This document shows, piece after piece, positions 26,269-32,299 of a stretch of 32,299 nucleotides of DNA. Source of the DNA: Bacteroidota bacterium. GTDB lineage: Bacteria; Bacteroidota; Bacteroidia; UKL13-3. The notes under the pieces were generated by a model, which saw nothing but the letters and a program-made list of their open reading frames with translations, ran no database searches and had not been told where the DNA came from. Location of the stretch: contig CANKQY010000023.1 of the NCBI GenBank assembly GCA_947485745.1, positions 1 to 32,299 of the forward strand, read 5' to 3'. Within the stretch, counting starts at the first letter, position 1. The number at the start of each line of letters is the position of its first letter. Position numbers and translations under genes: made by a program.

Positions 26269-26332
26269 TCTGCGCTTTTTCTTCCTAAAAATTACTGCGA
26301 ATATCGTTTTTATTCATGGATATTCAACATGA

Positions 26333-26444
26333 AGGCCTGAAAAACAACCATAAAAAAAGCATAAGCAAGCTTAGTTATTAGCGTTTTCAGGCCTCTATAA
26401 CAACACAATAGGAGGGTTTAGCTCACATTGTTAGCTTATGCTTT
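26333..26444 (-). promoter_or_regulatory. Structured nusA-infB spacer with two interleaved complementary pairs
   Basis: Between nusA and infB the minus-strand transcript has segments in the order B', A', B, A. Aaagcataagc (26434-26444) can pair perfectly over 11 bp with 26356-26366, and aggcctgaaaa (26384-26394) perfectly over 11 bp with 26333-26343. The B stem is followed at once by seven T residues (26352-26358), as in an intrinsic terminator with a large loop, while A' lies inside that loop, so the full pairs can coexist only as a pseudoknot or else exclude one another. This layout suggests an attenuator or RNA switch ahead of infB; the ligand, if any, is unknown. Confidence 0.5.
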
Positions 26445-26458
26445 AGTAGCTTGCATAC

Positions 26459-27694
26459 TTATTCAAACTCAGCTTCTAAAATCCTGCGCACTTCTTGCAC
26501 AGTTTCTTCTTCAAGCTCTGTTCTACGAACTAATTCTTCATTGCTAATACCTAGTACGCTTTTAGCGGTGTCTAAGCCAATGCCTTTTAATTCGTCAATG
26601 ATCCAACTATCTATTTCATCACTAAATTCATCCAAATCAATGTCCTCTTCTTCGGTTTCTGTTTCGCGATAAACATCAATTTCGTAACCTGCTAATTTAC
26701 CTGCAAGTTTAATGTTATGACCACCTTTACCAATGGCCAACGAAACTTGATCTGGTTTTAAAAATACCGAAACTCTCTTTTTATCTTCATTGATTTTGAT
26801 AGTAGAAACTTTGGCAGGACTTAATGAGCGCTGAACCAATAAACTTGGGTTGGTGGTAAAATTGATAACATCAATGTTTTCATTCCTAAGTTCTCTAACT
26901 ATTCCATGTATTCGTGAGCCTTTCATTCCCACACATGCACCAACTGGATCAATACGGTCGTCATAGCTCTCAACAGCTACTTTTGCTCTCTCTCCTGGTT
27001 CACGAACAATTTTCTTGATGCTGATTAAGCCATCAATAATTTCAGGTACTTCCTGCTCAAATAGGCGTTCTAAGAATTCTGGAGCGGTTCTGCTCAATAA
27101 AATTCTTGGGTTGCCATTGTGCATTTCTACTTTTAAAACAACTGCGCGAATTGAATCGCCTTTTTTGTAAAAATCTGCAGGAATCATTTCGGTTTTTGGA
27201 AGCAATAATTCATTGCCTTCATCGTCTAAAATCATGATTTCTTTCTTCCAGATTTGGTAAACCTCGCCAGAGACAATCTCTCCAACACGGTCTTTGTATT
27301 TTTTGTAGAATTCGTCTTTCTCAAGTTCTAACACTTTAGAAAGCAAGGTTTGGCGCGCAGAAAGAACTGCACGTCTTCCAAAAATTTGCAATCCAACTTC
27401 TTGCGAAACAACCTCATCTATTTCAAAATCGGGTTCAATTTTAACCGCGTCGGCATAAGAAATTTGGGTGTTCTCATCTTCAACTTCCCCATCATGAACA
27501 ATGGTACGGTTGTGCCATATTTCTAAGTCACCACTTTTGTCGTTGATAATTACATCAAAATTTTCGTCGCTGTTGTAGCGCTTGCGCAACATTCCACGAA
27601 ACACATCTTCCAGCACCCTTTGCATGGTGGCGCGGTCAATGTTTTTAAATTCTTTGAACTCACTAAAGGAGTCGATTAGTCCTGCACTGTGCAT
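26459..27694 (-). CDS. nusA: Transcription termination/antitermination factor NusA
   Basis: RNA polymerase-binding elongation factor that modulates pausing, termination and antitermination. 411 residues: N-terminal RNAP-binding domain (about 1-125), S1 domain (about 135-202, GEIVSGEVYQIWKKEIMIL ... RAVVLKVE), KH1 (about 228-290 with DPVGACVGMKGSRIHGIV) and KH2 (about 305-345 with SLAIGKGGHNIKLAGKLAG, GKGG at 322-325). A short acidic linker and a helical LKGIGLDTAKSVL segment close the protein; the two acidic repeats of gammaproteobacterial NusA are missing, as is normal for this phylum. The start at 27694 lies 20 bp after the rimP stop. It forms the middle gene of rimP-nusA-infB. Confidence 0.97.
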   Translation of the reverse strand: MHSAGLIDSFSEFKEFKNIDRATMQRVLEDVFRGMLRKRYNSDENFDVIINDKSGDLEIWHNRTIVHDGEVEDENTQISYADAVKIEPDFEIDEVVSQEVGLQIFGRRAVLSARQTLLSKVLELEKDEFYKKYKDRVGEIVSGEVYQIWKKEIMILDDEGNELLLPKTEMIPADFYKKGDSIRAVVLKVEMHNGNPRILLSRTAPEFLERLFEQEVPEIIDGLISIKKIVREPGERAKVAVESYDDRIDPVGACVGMKGSRIHGIVRELRNENIDVINFTTNPSLLVQRSLSPAKVSTIKINEDKKRVSVFLKPDQVSLAIGKGGHNIKLAGKLAGYEIDVYRETETEEEDIDLDEFSDEIDSWIIDELKGIGLDTAKSVLGISNEELVRRTELEEETVQEVRRILEAEFE

Positions 27695-27714
27695 ATTCTA
27701 TTTATTTTACGTTT

Positions 27715-28179
27715 CTAATTAAAGGATACCATCACAAATGCCTCTTCTATTTCATCAAAATTGATGTCCTTAAAGGTAGGCTCTTTGGCTTGGTAGGCCT
27801 TTTTTTTATCTTTTAGTTGAAGGGTAATAGCTCCTTCTTTTAACTCAATTAATTTCCCTAGCAATTCCGTTTTGGCTTTCAAAACTATCCTAAACTCTCT
27901 GCCAACATGTTTTCCATACTGACGAAGTAATTTCAATGGTCTGTCAATTCCAGGGGAAGATACTTCCAATATATATGGCGTATCACCGTAATCTGTTTCA
28001 TCCAACTTATTTGAAAGTTGTCGGTTCAAACTGCGGCATTGCTCAATGGTTAATGGGCCATCACTGTCAATTAAAACAAGCAACTTCCCACCGCCTGGTT
28101 TAAATTCAATATCCACCACAAAAACCGAAGGTTCTAAAACCTCCAAACTCCATTCTTTTATTTGATCTACAATCTGCAT
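27715..28179 (-). CDS. rimP: Ribosome maturation factor RimP
   Basis: Assembly factor needed for 30S subunit maturation, acting in the cytosol. With the start at 28179 (MQIVDQIKEWSLEVLE) it has 154 residues, the usual length. Conserved segments are VVDIEFKPGGGKLLVLIDSDGPLTIEQC (in part, about 20-47), LEVSSPGIDRPLK (about 90-102), the RimP signature, and a C-terminal DINFDEIEEAFVMVSF strand region. A start at 28218 would add 13 residues encoded by the perfect hairpin 28187-28215, which is much better explained as an RNA structure, so the downstream start is chosen. First gene of rimP-nusA-infB. Confidence 0.95.
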   Translation of the reverse strand: MQIVDQIKEWSLEVLEPSVFVVDIEFKPGGGKLLVLIDSDGPLTIEQCRSLNRQLSNKLDETDYGDTPYILEVSSPGIDRPLKLLRQYGKHVGREFRIVLKAKTELLGKLIELKEGAITLQLKDKKKAYQAKEPTFKDINFDEIEEAFVMVSFN

Positions 28180-28186
28180 AGAGAAC

Positions 28187-28215
28187 AAAAAAGGAGACTT
28201 TTGGTCTCCTTTTTT
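28187..28215. terminator. Perfect 12-bp terminator-type hairpin just upstream of rimP
   Basis: aaaaaaggagac (28187-28198) pairs perfectly with 28204-28215 around a 5-nt loop, with A/T runs on both sides. On the minus strand it can terminate the transcript of the coiled-coil gene (stop at 28270). Because the best promoter match for rimP (28231-28238) lies upstream of it and the rimP ATG is only 7 nt beyond it, it may also serve as a leader attenuator of the rimP-nusA-infB operon. Confidence 0.85.
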
Positions 28216-28230
28216 CAATTAATTACGCCA

Positions 28231-28238
28231 CAAACATA
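28231..28238 (-). promoter_or_regulatory. Candidate promoter for rimP-nusA-infB
   Basis: On the minus strand TATGTTTG matches TAnnTTTG, and a CTTG (28258-28261) lies 19 bp upstream, the expected place for the -33 TTG. The transcript would begin near 28225 and contain the hairpin at 28187-28215 in its leader. Confidence 0.5.
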
Positions 28239-28269
28239 GGTATTTATTTCAAATATGCAAGATTTTTCC

Positions 28270-29637
28270 TTATTTACCGTAAAATGCTTTGTACCTATCA
28301 TATTGGGTTTTGCCAAATTCGTGCATAGCTTCCATTGCCTTTTTGTGCTTTTTAGGGGCATCAAAAGTACTAAATTTGGTATACAATGTTTTTGCTTTTG
28401 CATATTCATCATTCCAAATATAAGCTTCCATTAAATTCCAATAAATAGATAAAGTAACATCTTCATTGATCCTTGCTTTTTTATTGTCCATTTCAGATTC
28501 TAACAAAGCTTTTTCATAAATGGCAATTGCCTCAGCAATTTTTACTTTTGCAGCTTTCTTTTCATAGTCTTCTGCCAAAGTATTGTAGCCTTCCAATAAA
28601 GCAAGGTAAGCATTATTTAAATCTGAGTAATCCACTTTTTTGTCTTTAACAATGATCACCACATTTTCTCTGGTAAGCTTTTTAAAAGCATAATTGCTAT
28701 TCAAAAATTCATTGATGGTTGCCATGTTTTTGTCAATGGTTTCCTGCTCTAAATTGGCTACTATTTTTTCTTTTTGTGTATCCCAAGAATTGCGAATATT
28801 GTATTCTTGGTTAAAATCTCCAGGCATGGTATAGTATTGTTGTTTGTTAACTGCCTCTGGTACCTCATCATAAATTACCCCTGTAGGTGTTTCAACCTTC
28901 AATTGTATCATTCTTCTGTATGGAACTTTGCCATAAAAAGCTTTGTAAGGGTAAGACTTTCCATCTTTATAGGTTGTCATGTCTTTTGAAGTAATTTCCA
29001 TTTCCTTCACTTCCAATTCACCCAAAGTGGCTGTAATCTTAATAGGGTTGTTTGAACCAACTGTATATCCATCCATTTTTAAATAAGATCCTGCCAGTTG
29101 TTCTAAGTTAAATACCTTGTGCAACTTTGGAGCTGGAACCTCTTTTCTATATGGCTTACTGGGAATTTGCAAATAAGGCTCTTGAGGTAAATTTTTATAA
29201 GGTTTGCCTTCGTTTGCCAAACTTTTATCTGCAAGTTTTTGAAAGGTTGATTTTTGCTCATAAATTTCCATTTCCTTCTGGTAAGCATCATTAGCAGCTT
29301 TTAACTTTGCAGGAAAATCAGCCTTTTCCTTAGCTAAATTTTCTTCAGCTTTTTTATATTGGCCGTCATAATCTCTTACCTCTTTTTGATAATCTTCTTC
29401 TGCTTTTATTTTTGCCAATTCAAAATCTGCTAAAAGCTTTTTATTTAATTCTTCGGCGTTTGAAACCACTTTGCTTTGGTAATTTTTAAGACTCTTATCT
29501 AATGGCTTTGTTGGCAATTGGATATATTCAAACTTGTTTTCAATCTTATCTAAATCTTGTGAATTGGCACTAAATGGACTCACAGCCAATGTTGCAGAAA
29601 AGACCAGTAAGCTAGCCAAACCTTTTGTTACTTTCAT
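28270..29637 (-). CDS. Exported coiled-coil protein of unknown function
   Basis: 455 residues with the start at 29637, which gives a signal peptide (MKVTKGLASLLVFSATLAVSPFSANSQ); an ATG at 29658 would add seven residues. Residues about 50-120 form a Lys/Glu/Ala-rich coiled coil (ELNKKLLADFELAKIKAEED, YKKAEENLAKEKADF). A Pro-rich stretch follows (PYKNLPQEPYLQIPSKPYRKEVP), then a beta-rich middle (GYTVGSNNPIKITATLGELE, RMIQLKVETPTGVIYDEVP) and a helical C-terminal third resembling degenerate TPR repeats (AIAIYEKALLESEMDNKKA ... SIYWNLMEAYIWNDEYAKAK). I do not recognise a named family. It could be a periplasmic or lipid-free cell-envelope scaffold. It runs divergently from the DUF4421 gene and ends before the hairpin at 28187-28215. 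Confidence 0.75.
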   Translation of the reverse strand: MKVTKGLASLLVFSATLAVSPFSANSQDLDKIENKFEYIQLPTKPLDKSLKNYQSKVVSNAEELNKKLLADFELAKIKAEEDYQKEVRDYDGQYKKAEENLAKEKADFPAKLKAANDAYQKEMEIYEQKSTFQKLADKSLANEGKPYKNLPQEPYLQIPSKPYRKEVPAPKLHKVFNLEQLAGSYLKMDGYTVGSNNPIKITATLGELEVKEMEITSKDMTTYKDGKSYPYKAFYGKVPYRRMIQLKVETPTGVIYDEVPEAVNKQQYYTMPGDFNQEYNIRNSWDTQKEKIVANLEQETIDKNMATINEFLNSNYAFKKLTRENVVIIVKDKKVDYSDLNNAYLALLEGYNTLAEDYEKKAAKVKIAEAIAIYEKALLESEMDNKKARINEDVTLSIYWNLMEAYIWNDEYAKAKTLYTKFSTFDAPKKHKKAMEAMHEFGKTQYDRYKAFYGK

Positions 29638-29655
29638 ATTGTTAAATATCGTGCT

Positions 29656-29663
29656 CAAAAGTA
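29656..29663 (-). promoter_or_regulatory. Candidate -7 box for the exported coiled-coil gene
   Basis: TACTTTTG on the minus strand matches TAnnTTTG, 18 bp before the ATG at 29637. A TCGGTTTGAACC motif (29675-29686) lies 12 bp further upstream, in the -20 to -33 region, where a regulator could bind. Confidence 0.42.
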
Positions 29664-29762
29664 TTGTTATAATTTCGGTTTGAACCTATGAATAATAAAT
29701 TAAGAATAAATTAATAATTAAGTATTGTTTTCCCTCACTGATTGTAGAATGCTAATTATTCT

Positions 29763-29770
29763 TATTTTTG
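29763..29770 (+). promoter_or_regulatory. Candidate -7 box for the DUF4421 gene
   Basis: TATTTTTG matches the consensus but ends only 10 bp before the ATG at 29781, which would leave a very short leader. Weak evidence in an A/T-rich spacer. Confidence 0.28.
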
Positions 29771-29780
29771 GCCCACAAAC

Positions 29781-30875
29781 ATGCGCGCAACATCCACTTT
29801 TCTTTTTATTTTAATTTTGTTTGGTAATTCATTTAACCAGGCGATGGCTCAACATGGCAAAGGACAAGCAATGGATGGTAAAGCTTTTGGTTATGATTCT
29901 GGTTATGTAATTAGTTTCAGAGATAATTTTATTGTAACCATTGTAAACGAAACAAAAACCAATTCAATGGTTGCTGCTTTTAATACAAAAACCAATTCGT
30001 ATAGCCTCAATTATAAAACAAACAAAATCAATACTTGGGGTTTAGGCATTGATTACAAATGGCTAACCTTTGAATTTACCAGTCAAATGCCCTGGTATAC
30101 ACCAGATCCCCAGTATGGAGATGTTCAAAATGCTGGCTTCGGTTTTGGAATTACTGGACGACGATTGGCATTCCGAAATTTTTATGAGTTTAGCAAGGGT
30201 TATTATTTAGAAAACTCTGATAGCTGGCTAAAGGATTATACCAAAATAAATAACAAATATTACACCCGACCAGATATTGAAACATTTACTTATTATGCCA
30301 ATTTGAATTATGTGTTTAACAACAAACATTTTTCAAACAATGCTTCTCTTTGGCAATTGGAAAGACAAAATATAAGGGCGGGTACAATGGTTGGCGGACT
30401 AAGTTATATTTTCAATTCTTTCTACGCAGATTCAAGTATCATTCCAACTACAGGCATCGATACTTTTCCGCGCTCCAACAATACCTATTTTGCCTTGAAT
30501 AGTTTTGGTATAAACCTTGGGTTTATGGGAACATTACCAATGGGTAAAAAGAAAAAATTGTTCATTACCACAGCCATTATACCTGGCCTTTCTCGCCAAT
30601 GGGGACAAGTTACCGTTGAAAATTTAGGCACAGCTCAAGCCAGTAAATTATTAGGGTTCCAATCGGAGTTCCGCTTTGGTTTTGGTTATAACGGCAACGA
30701 TTGGTATATAGGTTCAGTATTTAAAGCCTACACCAATTTAAATGTGGCTAGCGCAGATGAGCCCTTTTCCATCTCCAACTCCTTCGGCCGACTATACATT
30801 GGCTACCGCCTAAATCCTCCCAAAACCAAGAATGAAAAGGTGAATAAGGTTTTGAAAAGGATAAAGCTTTTATAG
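29781..30875 (+). CDS. DUF4421 family outer-membrane barrel-like protein
   Basis: 364 residues with a signal peptide (MRATSTFLFILILFGNSFNQAMAQ). After it come alternating strands rich in Tyr, Phe and Asn typical of outer-membrane beta-barrels of Bacteroidota: NSYSLNYKTNKINTWGLGIDY, WLTFEFTSQMPW, GFGFGITGRRLAFRNFYEFSKGYYL (in part), AGTMVGGLSYIFNS, SFGINLGFMG, FRFGFGYNGNDWYIGSVFKAY, and a final RLYIGYRLNPP. This layout matches DUF4421, a family of unknown function. The lysine-rich C-terminal end after the last strand (KTKNEKVNKVLKRIKLL) is common in it. It is a single gene, divergent from the coiled-coil gene; whether the two envelope proteins interact is not known. Confidence 0.8.
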   Translation: MRATSTFLFILILFGNSFNQAMAQHGKGQAMDGKAFGYDSGYVISFRDNFIVTIVNETKTNSMVAAFNTKTNSYSLNYKTNKINTWGLGIDYKWLTFEFTSQMPWYTPDPQYGDVQNAGFGFGITGRRLAFRNFYEFSKGYYLENSDSWLKDYTKINNKYYTRPDIETFTYYANLNYVFNNKHFSNNASLWQLERQNIRAGTMVGGLSYIFNSFYADSSIIPTTGIDTFPRSNNTYFALNSFGINLGFMGTLPMGKKKKLFITTAIIPGLSRQWGQVTVENLGTAQASKLLGFQSEFRFGFGYNGNDWYIGSVFKAYTNLNVASADEPFSISNSFGRLYIGYRLNPPKTKNEKVNKVLKRIKLL

Positions 30876-31002
30876 GTATTTATTCCTTTCAAGAAAAATA
30901 GCTATAAAATTGAAGAAAAGGCCTAAAGATTTGAAAAGAATTCTAATTTTCCTGGCTTTAACAAAACTAGCTGCTCTTACTACATTTTATCATAAAAGTA
31001 AA

Positions 31003-31089
31003 AGAGAGGTTATTAGCGCAGGTTTATATACCTATCAAATGATACTCGATGGGCGTTTGGTTCAAACCGGAAAATTGGCGAGAGAGTAG
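31003..31089 (+). pseudogene. Remnant of a secreted-protein C-terminus (sorting-tail-like)
   Basis: This frame ends in VISAGLYTYQMILDGRLVQT followed by GKLARE and a stop at 31087. The string (S)xGLYxYxMxxDGxxVxTGK is the closing strand pair of C-terminal tails found on many secreted Bacteroidota proteins. The frame is open further upstream but reads as unrelated Lys-rich and hydrophobic sequence without an ATG, so only the end of a former gene seems to survive. Confidence 0.5.
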
Positions 31090-31095
31090 GAAGGC

Positions 31096-31351
31096 GCTTC
31101 TGGCTTCTAGCATCTGGCTGCTGGCAAAAACAGCGATCATGGTGCCTTGATAATAAATATATGTTTTCTGCTGTTACTATATTTCAAATCTACCCGAATA
31201 ACACTTCGACGAGCTCAGTGACCGACATTTGCTAGAAGCTAGCTGCCAGAAGCCCTACTCCAAAGACGAGCTCAGTGACCGACATTTGCTAGAAGCTAGT
31301 TGCCAGATGCTAGCTGCCAGAAGCCCTACTCCAAAGACGAGCTCAGTGACC
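31096..31351. repeat. Compound repeat with inverted ends and REP-related direct repeats
   Basis: Direct repeats starting gacgagctcagtgaccgaca lie at 31208-31264 (57 bp), 31265-31334 (70 bp, with a 13-bp internal duplication near tgccagatgctag) and a truncated copy at 31335-31351. In addition gcttctggcttctagcatct (31096-31115, arm to 31117) is the near-perfect inverse (20 of 22) of 31303-31324. The TTCGACNNGCTCAG core (31205-31218) matches the REP palindrome at 5901. It may be a small non-autonomous mobile repeat or a REP cluster. Confidence 0.75.
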
Positions 31352-31376
31352 GGGAAATAATTGAAAGCCAAAAGCT

Positions 31377-32299
31377 TTAACGAACGCCGTTTGTTGAAGT
31401 ATGGTGTAAAATAAACCCATACATATCTGCTGCATCTTCAATCAACTTTGTAGTTGGTTTTCCTGCGCCGTGGCCTGCTTTGGTATCAATCCGTATTAAA
31501 ATGGGTTGATCTGCCGACATTGGGTTTTCTTGCAAAGTTGCTGCAAATTTAAATGAATGTGCCGGCACCACACGGTCGTCGTGGTCTGCCGTCATGATTA
31601 GTGTTGCAGGGTATTTAACACCTGATTTCACATTGTGTAAAGGTGAATATTTAATTAAGTAATCAAACTGTTCTTTTTTATCACTTGAGCCGTATTCAAC
31701 CGCCCAACCCCATCCAATGGTAAATTTATGATAACGTAACATATCTAGAACCCCAACTGCTGGAATGGCTACTTTAAAAAGCTCTGGTCTTTGGGTCATA
31801 CAAGCCCCAACTAATAAACCACCATTTGATCCACCATGAATGGCTAGGTGCTCACTGCTGGTGTATTTTTCTTTGATTAAATATTCTGCTGCTGCTATAA
31901 AGTCATCAAACACATTTTGTTTTTTTTCTAGCATACCCGCTTTATGCCAATCTTCACCATATTCTCCACCACCGCGTAAATTGGCAATGGCATAAACACC
32001 ACCTTGCTCCATAAACATAATTCTAGATACGCTAAAAGACGGGGTAAGACTAATATTAAATCCACCATAACCATATAACAAGGTTGGGTTCGAACCATCT
32101 AATTTTACACCTTTTTTATGCATGATAAACAGAGGTATTTTGGTGCCATCTTTACTTGGATAAAATACTTGTTTGGTTTCAAAATCATTGGGATTAAAAG
32201 CATAACTTACCTCACTCATCCAATCTTCTTGCTTTTGCGTTTGGAGATTGTAGAACCTAATTTTTCCTGGCTCTGTAAATGAAATAAAATTATAGGCTA
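31377..32299 (-). CDS. Prolyl oligopeptidase family serine peptidase, S9A (partial, N-terminus beyond the window)
   Basis: The C-terminal catalytic part of a prolyl endopeptidase that cleaves small peptides after proline. The frame is open to the right edge: upstream of the Met at 32219 the reading continues as [20 protein letters not shown] and QKQEDW, the end of the propeller domain, so 32219 is not the true start. The alpha/beta-hydrolase features are complete: [27 protein letters not shown], the nucleophile Ser in HGGSNGGLL (serine codon at 31827-31829), the acid in [14 protein letters not shown] and the catalytic His in [11 protein letters not shown]. No signal peptide can be judged because the N-terminus is missing. 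The stop at 31377 follows directly after the compound repeat. Confidence 0.96.
   Translation of the reverse strand, partial: AYNFISFTEPGKIRFYNLQTQKQEDWMSEVSYAFNPNDFETKQVFYPSKDGTKIPLFIMHKKGVKLDGSNPTLLYGYGGFNISLTPSFSVSRIMFMEQGGVYAIANLRGGGEYGEDWHKAGMLEKKQNVFDDFIAAAEYLIKEKYTSSEHLAIHGGSNGGLLVGACMTQRPELFKVAIPAVGVLDMLRYHKFTIGWGWAVEYGSSDKKEQFDYLIKYSPLHNVKSGVKYPATLIMTADHDDRVVPAHSFKFAATLQENPMSADQPILIRIDTKAGHGAGKPTTKLIEDAADMYGFILHHTSTNGVR

Larger units (their letters stand above)
30876..31376. other. 501-bp region without an intact gene
   Basis: The spacer holds a C-terminal gene remnant (31003-31089) and a compound repeat (31096-31351); the parts 30876-31002 and 31352-31376 show nothing I can support. 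Neither flanking gene has a recognisable hairpin terminator here. Confidence 0.7.

Noticed and set aside
28180-28218. Upstream start for RimP adding 13 residues
   Set aside because: The extra codons coincide with a perfect hairpin, and the shorter form matches the family's usual beginning.
31208-31351. Direct repeats resembling a short CRISPR array
   Set aside because: There are no unique spacers of constant length, no cas genes nearby, and the repeats share a REP core.
1-32299. tRNA, rRNA or integrase-bounded mobile island
   Set aside because: I saw no cloverleaf, rRNA segment, transposase or integrase in any frame.

Overview
The window looks like a chromosomal segment of a low-GC Bacteroidota, probably a pigmented free-living relative of the Chitinophagales, Sphingobacteriales or Flavobacteriales. 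Evidence: several secreted proteins end in type IX secretion (T9SS) type A sorting tails (YPNP/FPNP ... G.Y....); promoter-like TAnnTTTG boxes occur upstream of genes; there are DUF4421 and DUF3108 proteins, a single-chain glycyl-tRNA synthetase, an IF-2 with a long repetitive N-terminus, and a CruF/CrtZ/CrtYcd-type carotenoid set. All assignments come from reading motifs and context; no database search was run.

Layout. 1-3293 (minus): the N-terminal part of glycyl-tRNA synthetase, gcvH, then a compact carotenoid operon cruF-crtZ-crtYcd. 3442-9552 (minus): a DUF3108 exported protein, an ALDH7-type aldehyde dehydrogenase, a small retropepsin-like protease whose tail is encoded by a REP palindrome, and a large M1 metallopeptidase with a barrel-like C-terminal half. 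9664-13281 (plus): TPR protein, phosphosulfolactate synthase ComA, a GatB/YqeY protein and a LOG-family protein. 13427-23064 (plus): eight tightly spaced genes ending at a strong hairpin terminator. They encode an MbnP-like protein, its di-heme MbnH/MauG-like partner, a laccase-type multicopper oxidase, a YHYH protein, a thioredoxin-fold protein, a membrane-anchored YHYH protein, a carbohydrate-binding-like secreted protein and a double DUF1566 protein; five of them carry T9SS tails. 23179-28179 (minus): rimP-nusA-infB. 28270-29637 (minus) and 29781-30875 (plus): an exported coiled-coil protein and a DUF4421 protein, divergently arranged. 30876-31376 holds no intact gene but has a gene remnant and a compound repeat. 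31377-32299 (minus): the C-terminal part of a prolyl oligopeptidase.

The most interesting unit is the eight-gene operon. It joins a di-heme protein-modifying pair known elsewhere for copper binding to a multicopper oxidase and several uncharacterised secreted families, which suggests a cell-surface copper/redox system. Other items worth attention are two candidate attenuator-like structures in the rimP-nusA-infB transcript, a family of 8-bp-periodic intergenic palindromes, a strongly over-represented TCGGTTTGAACC motif, and a near-identical T9SS tail shared by two otherwise unrelated genes of the operon.
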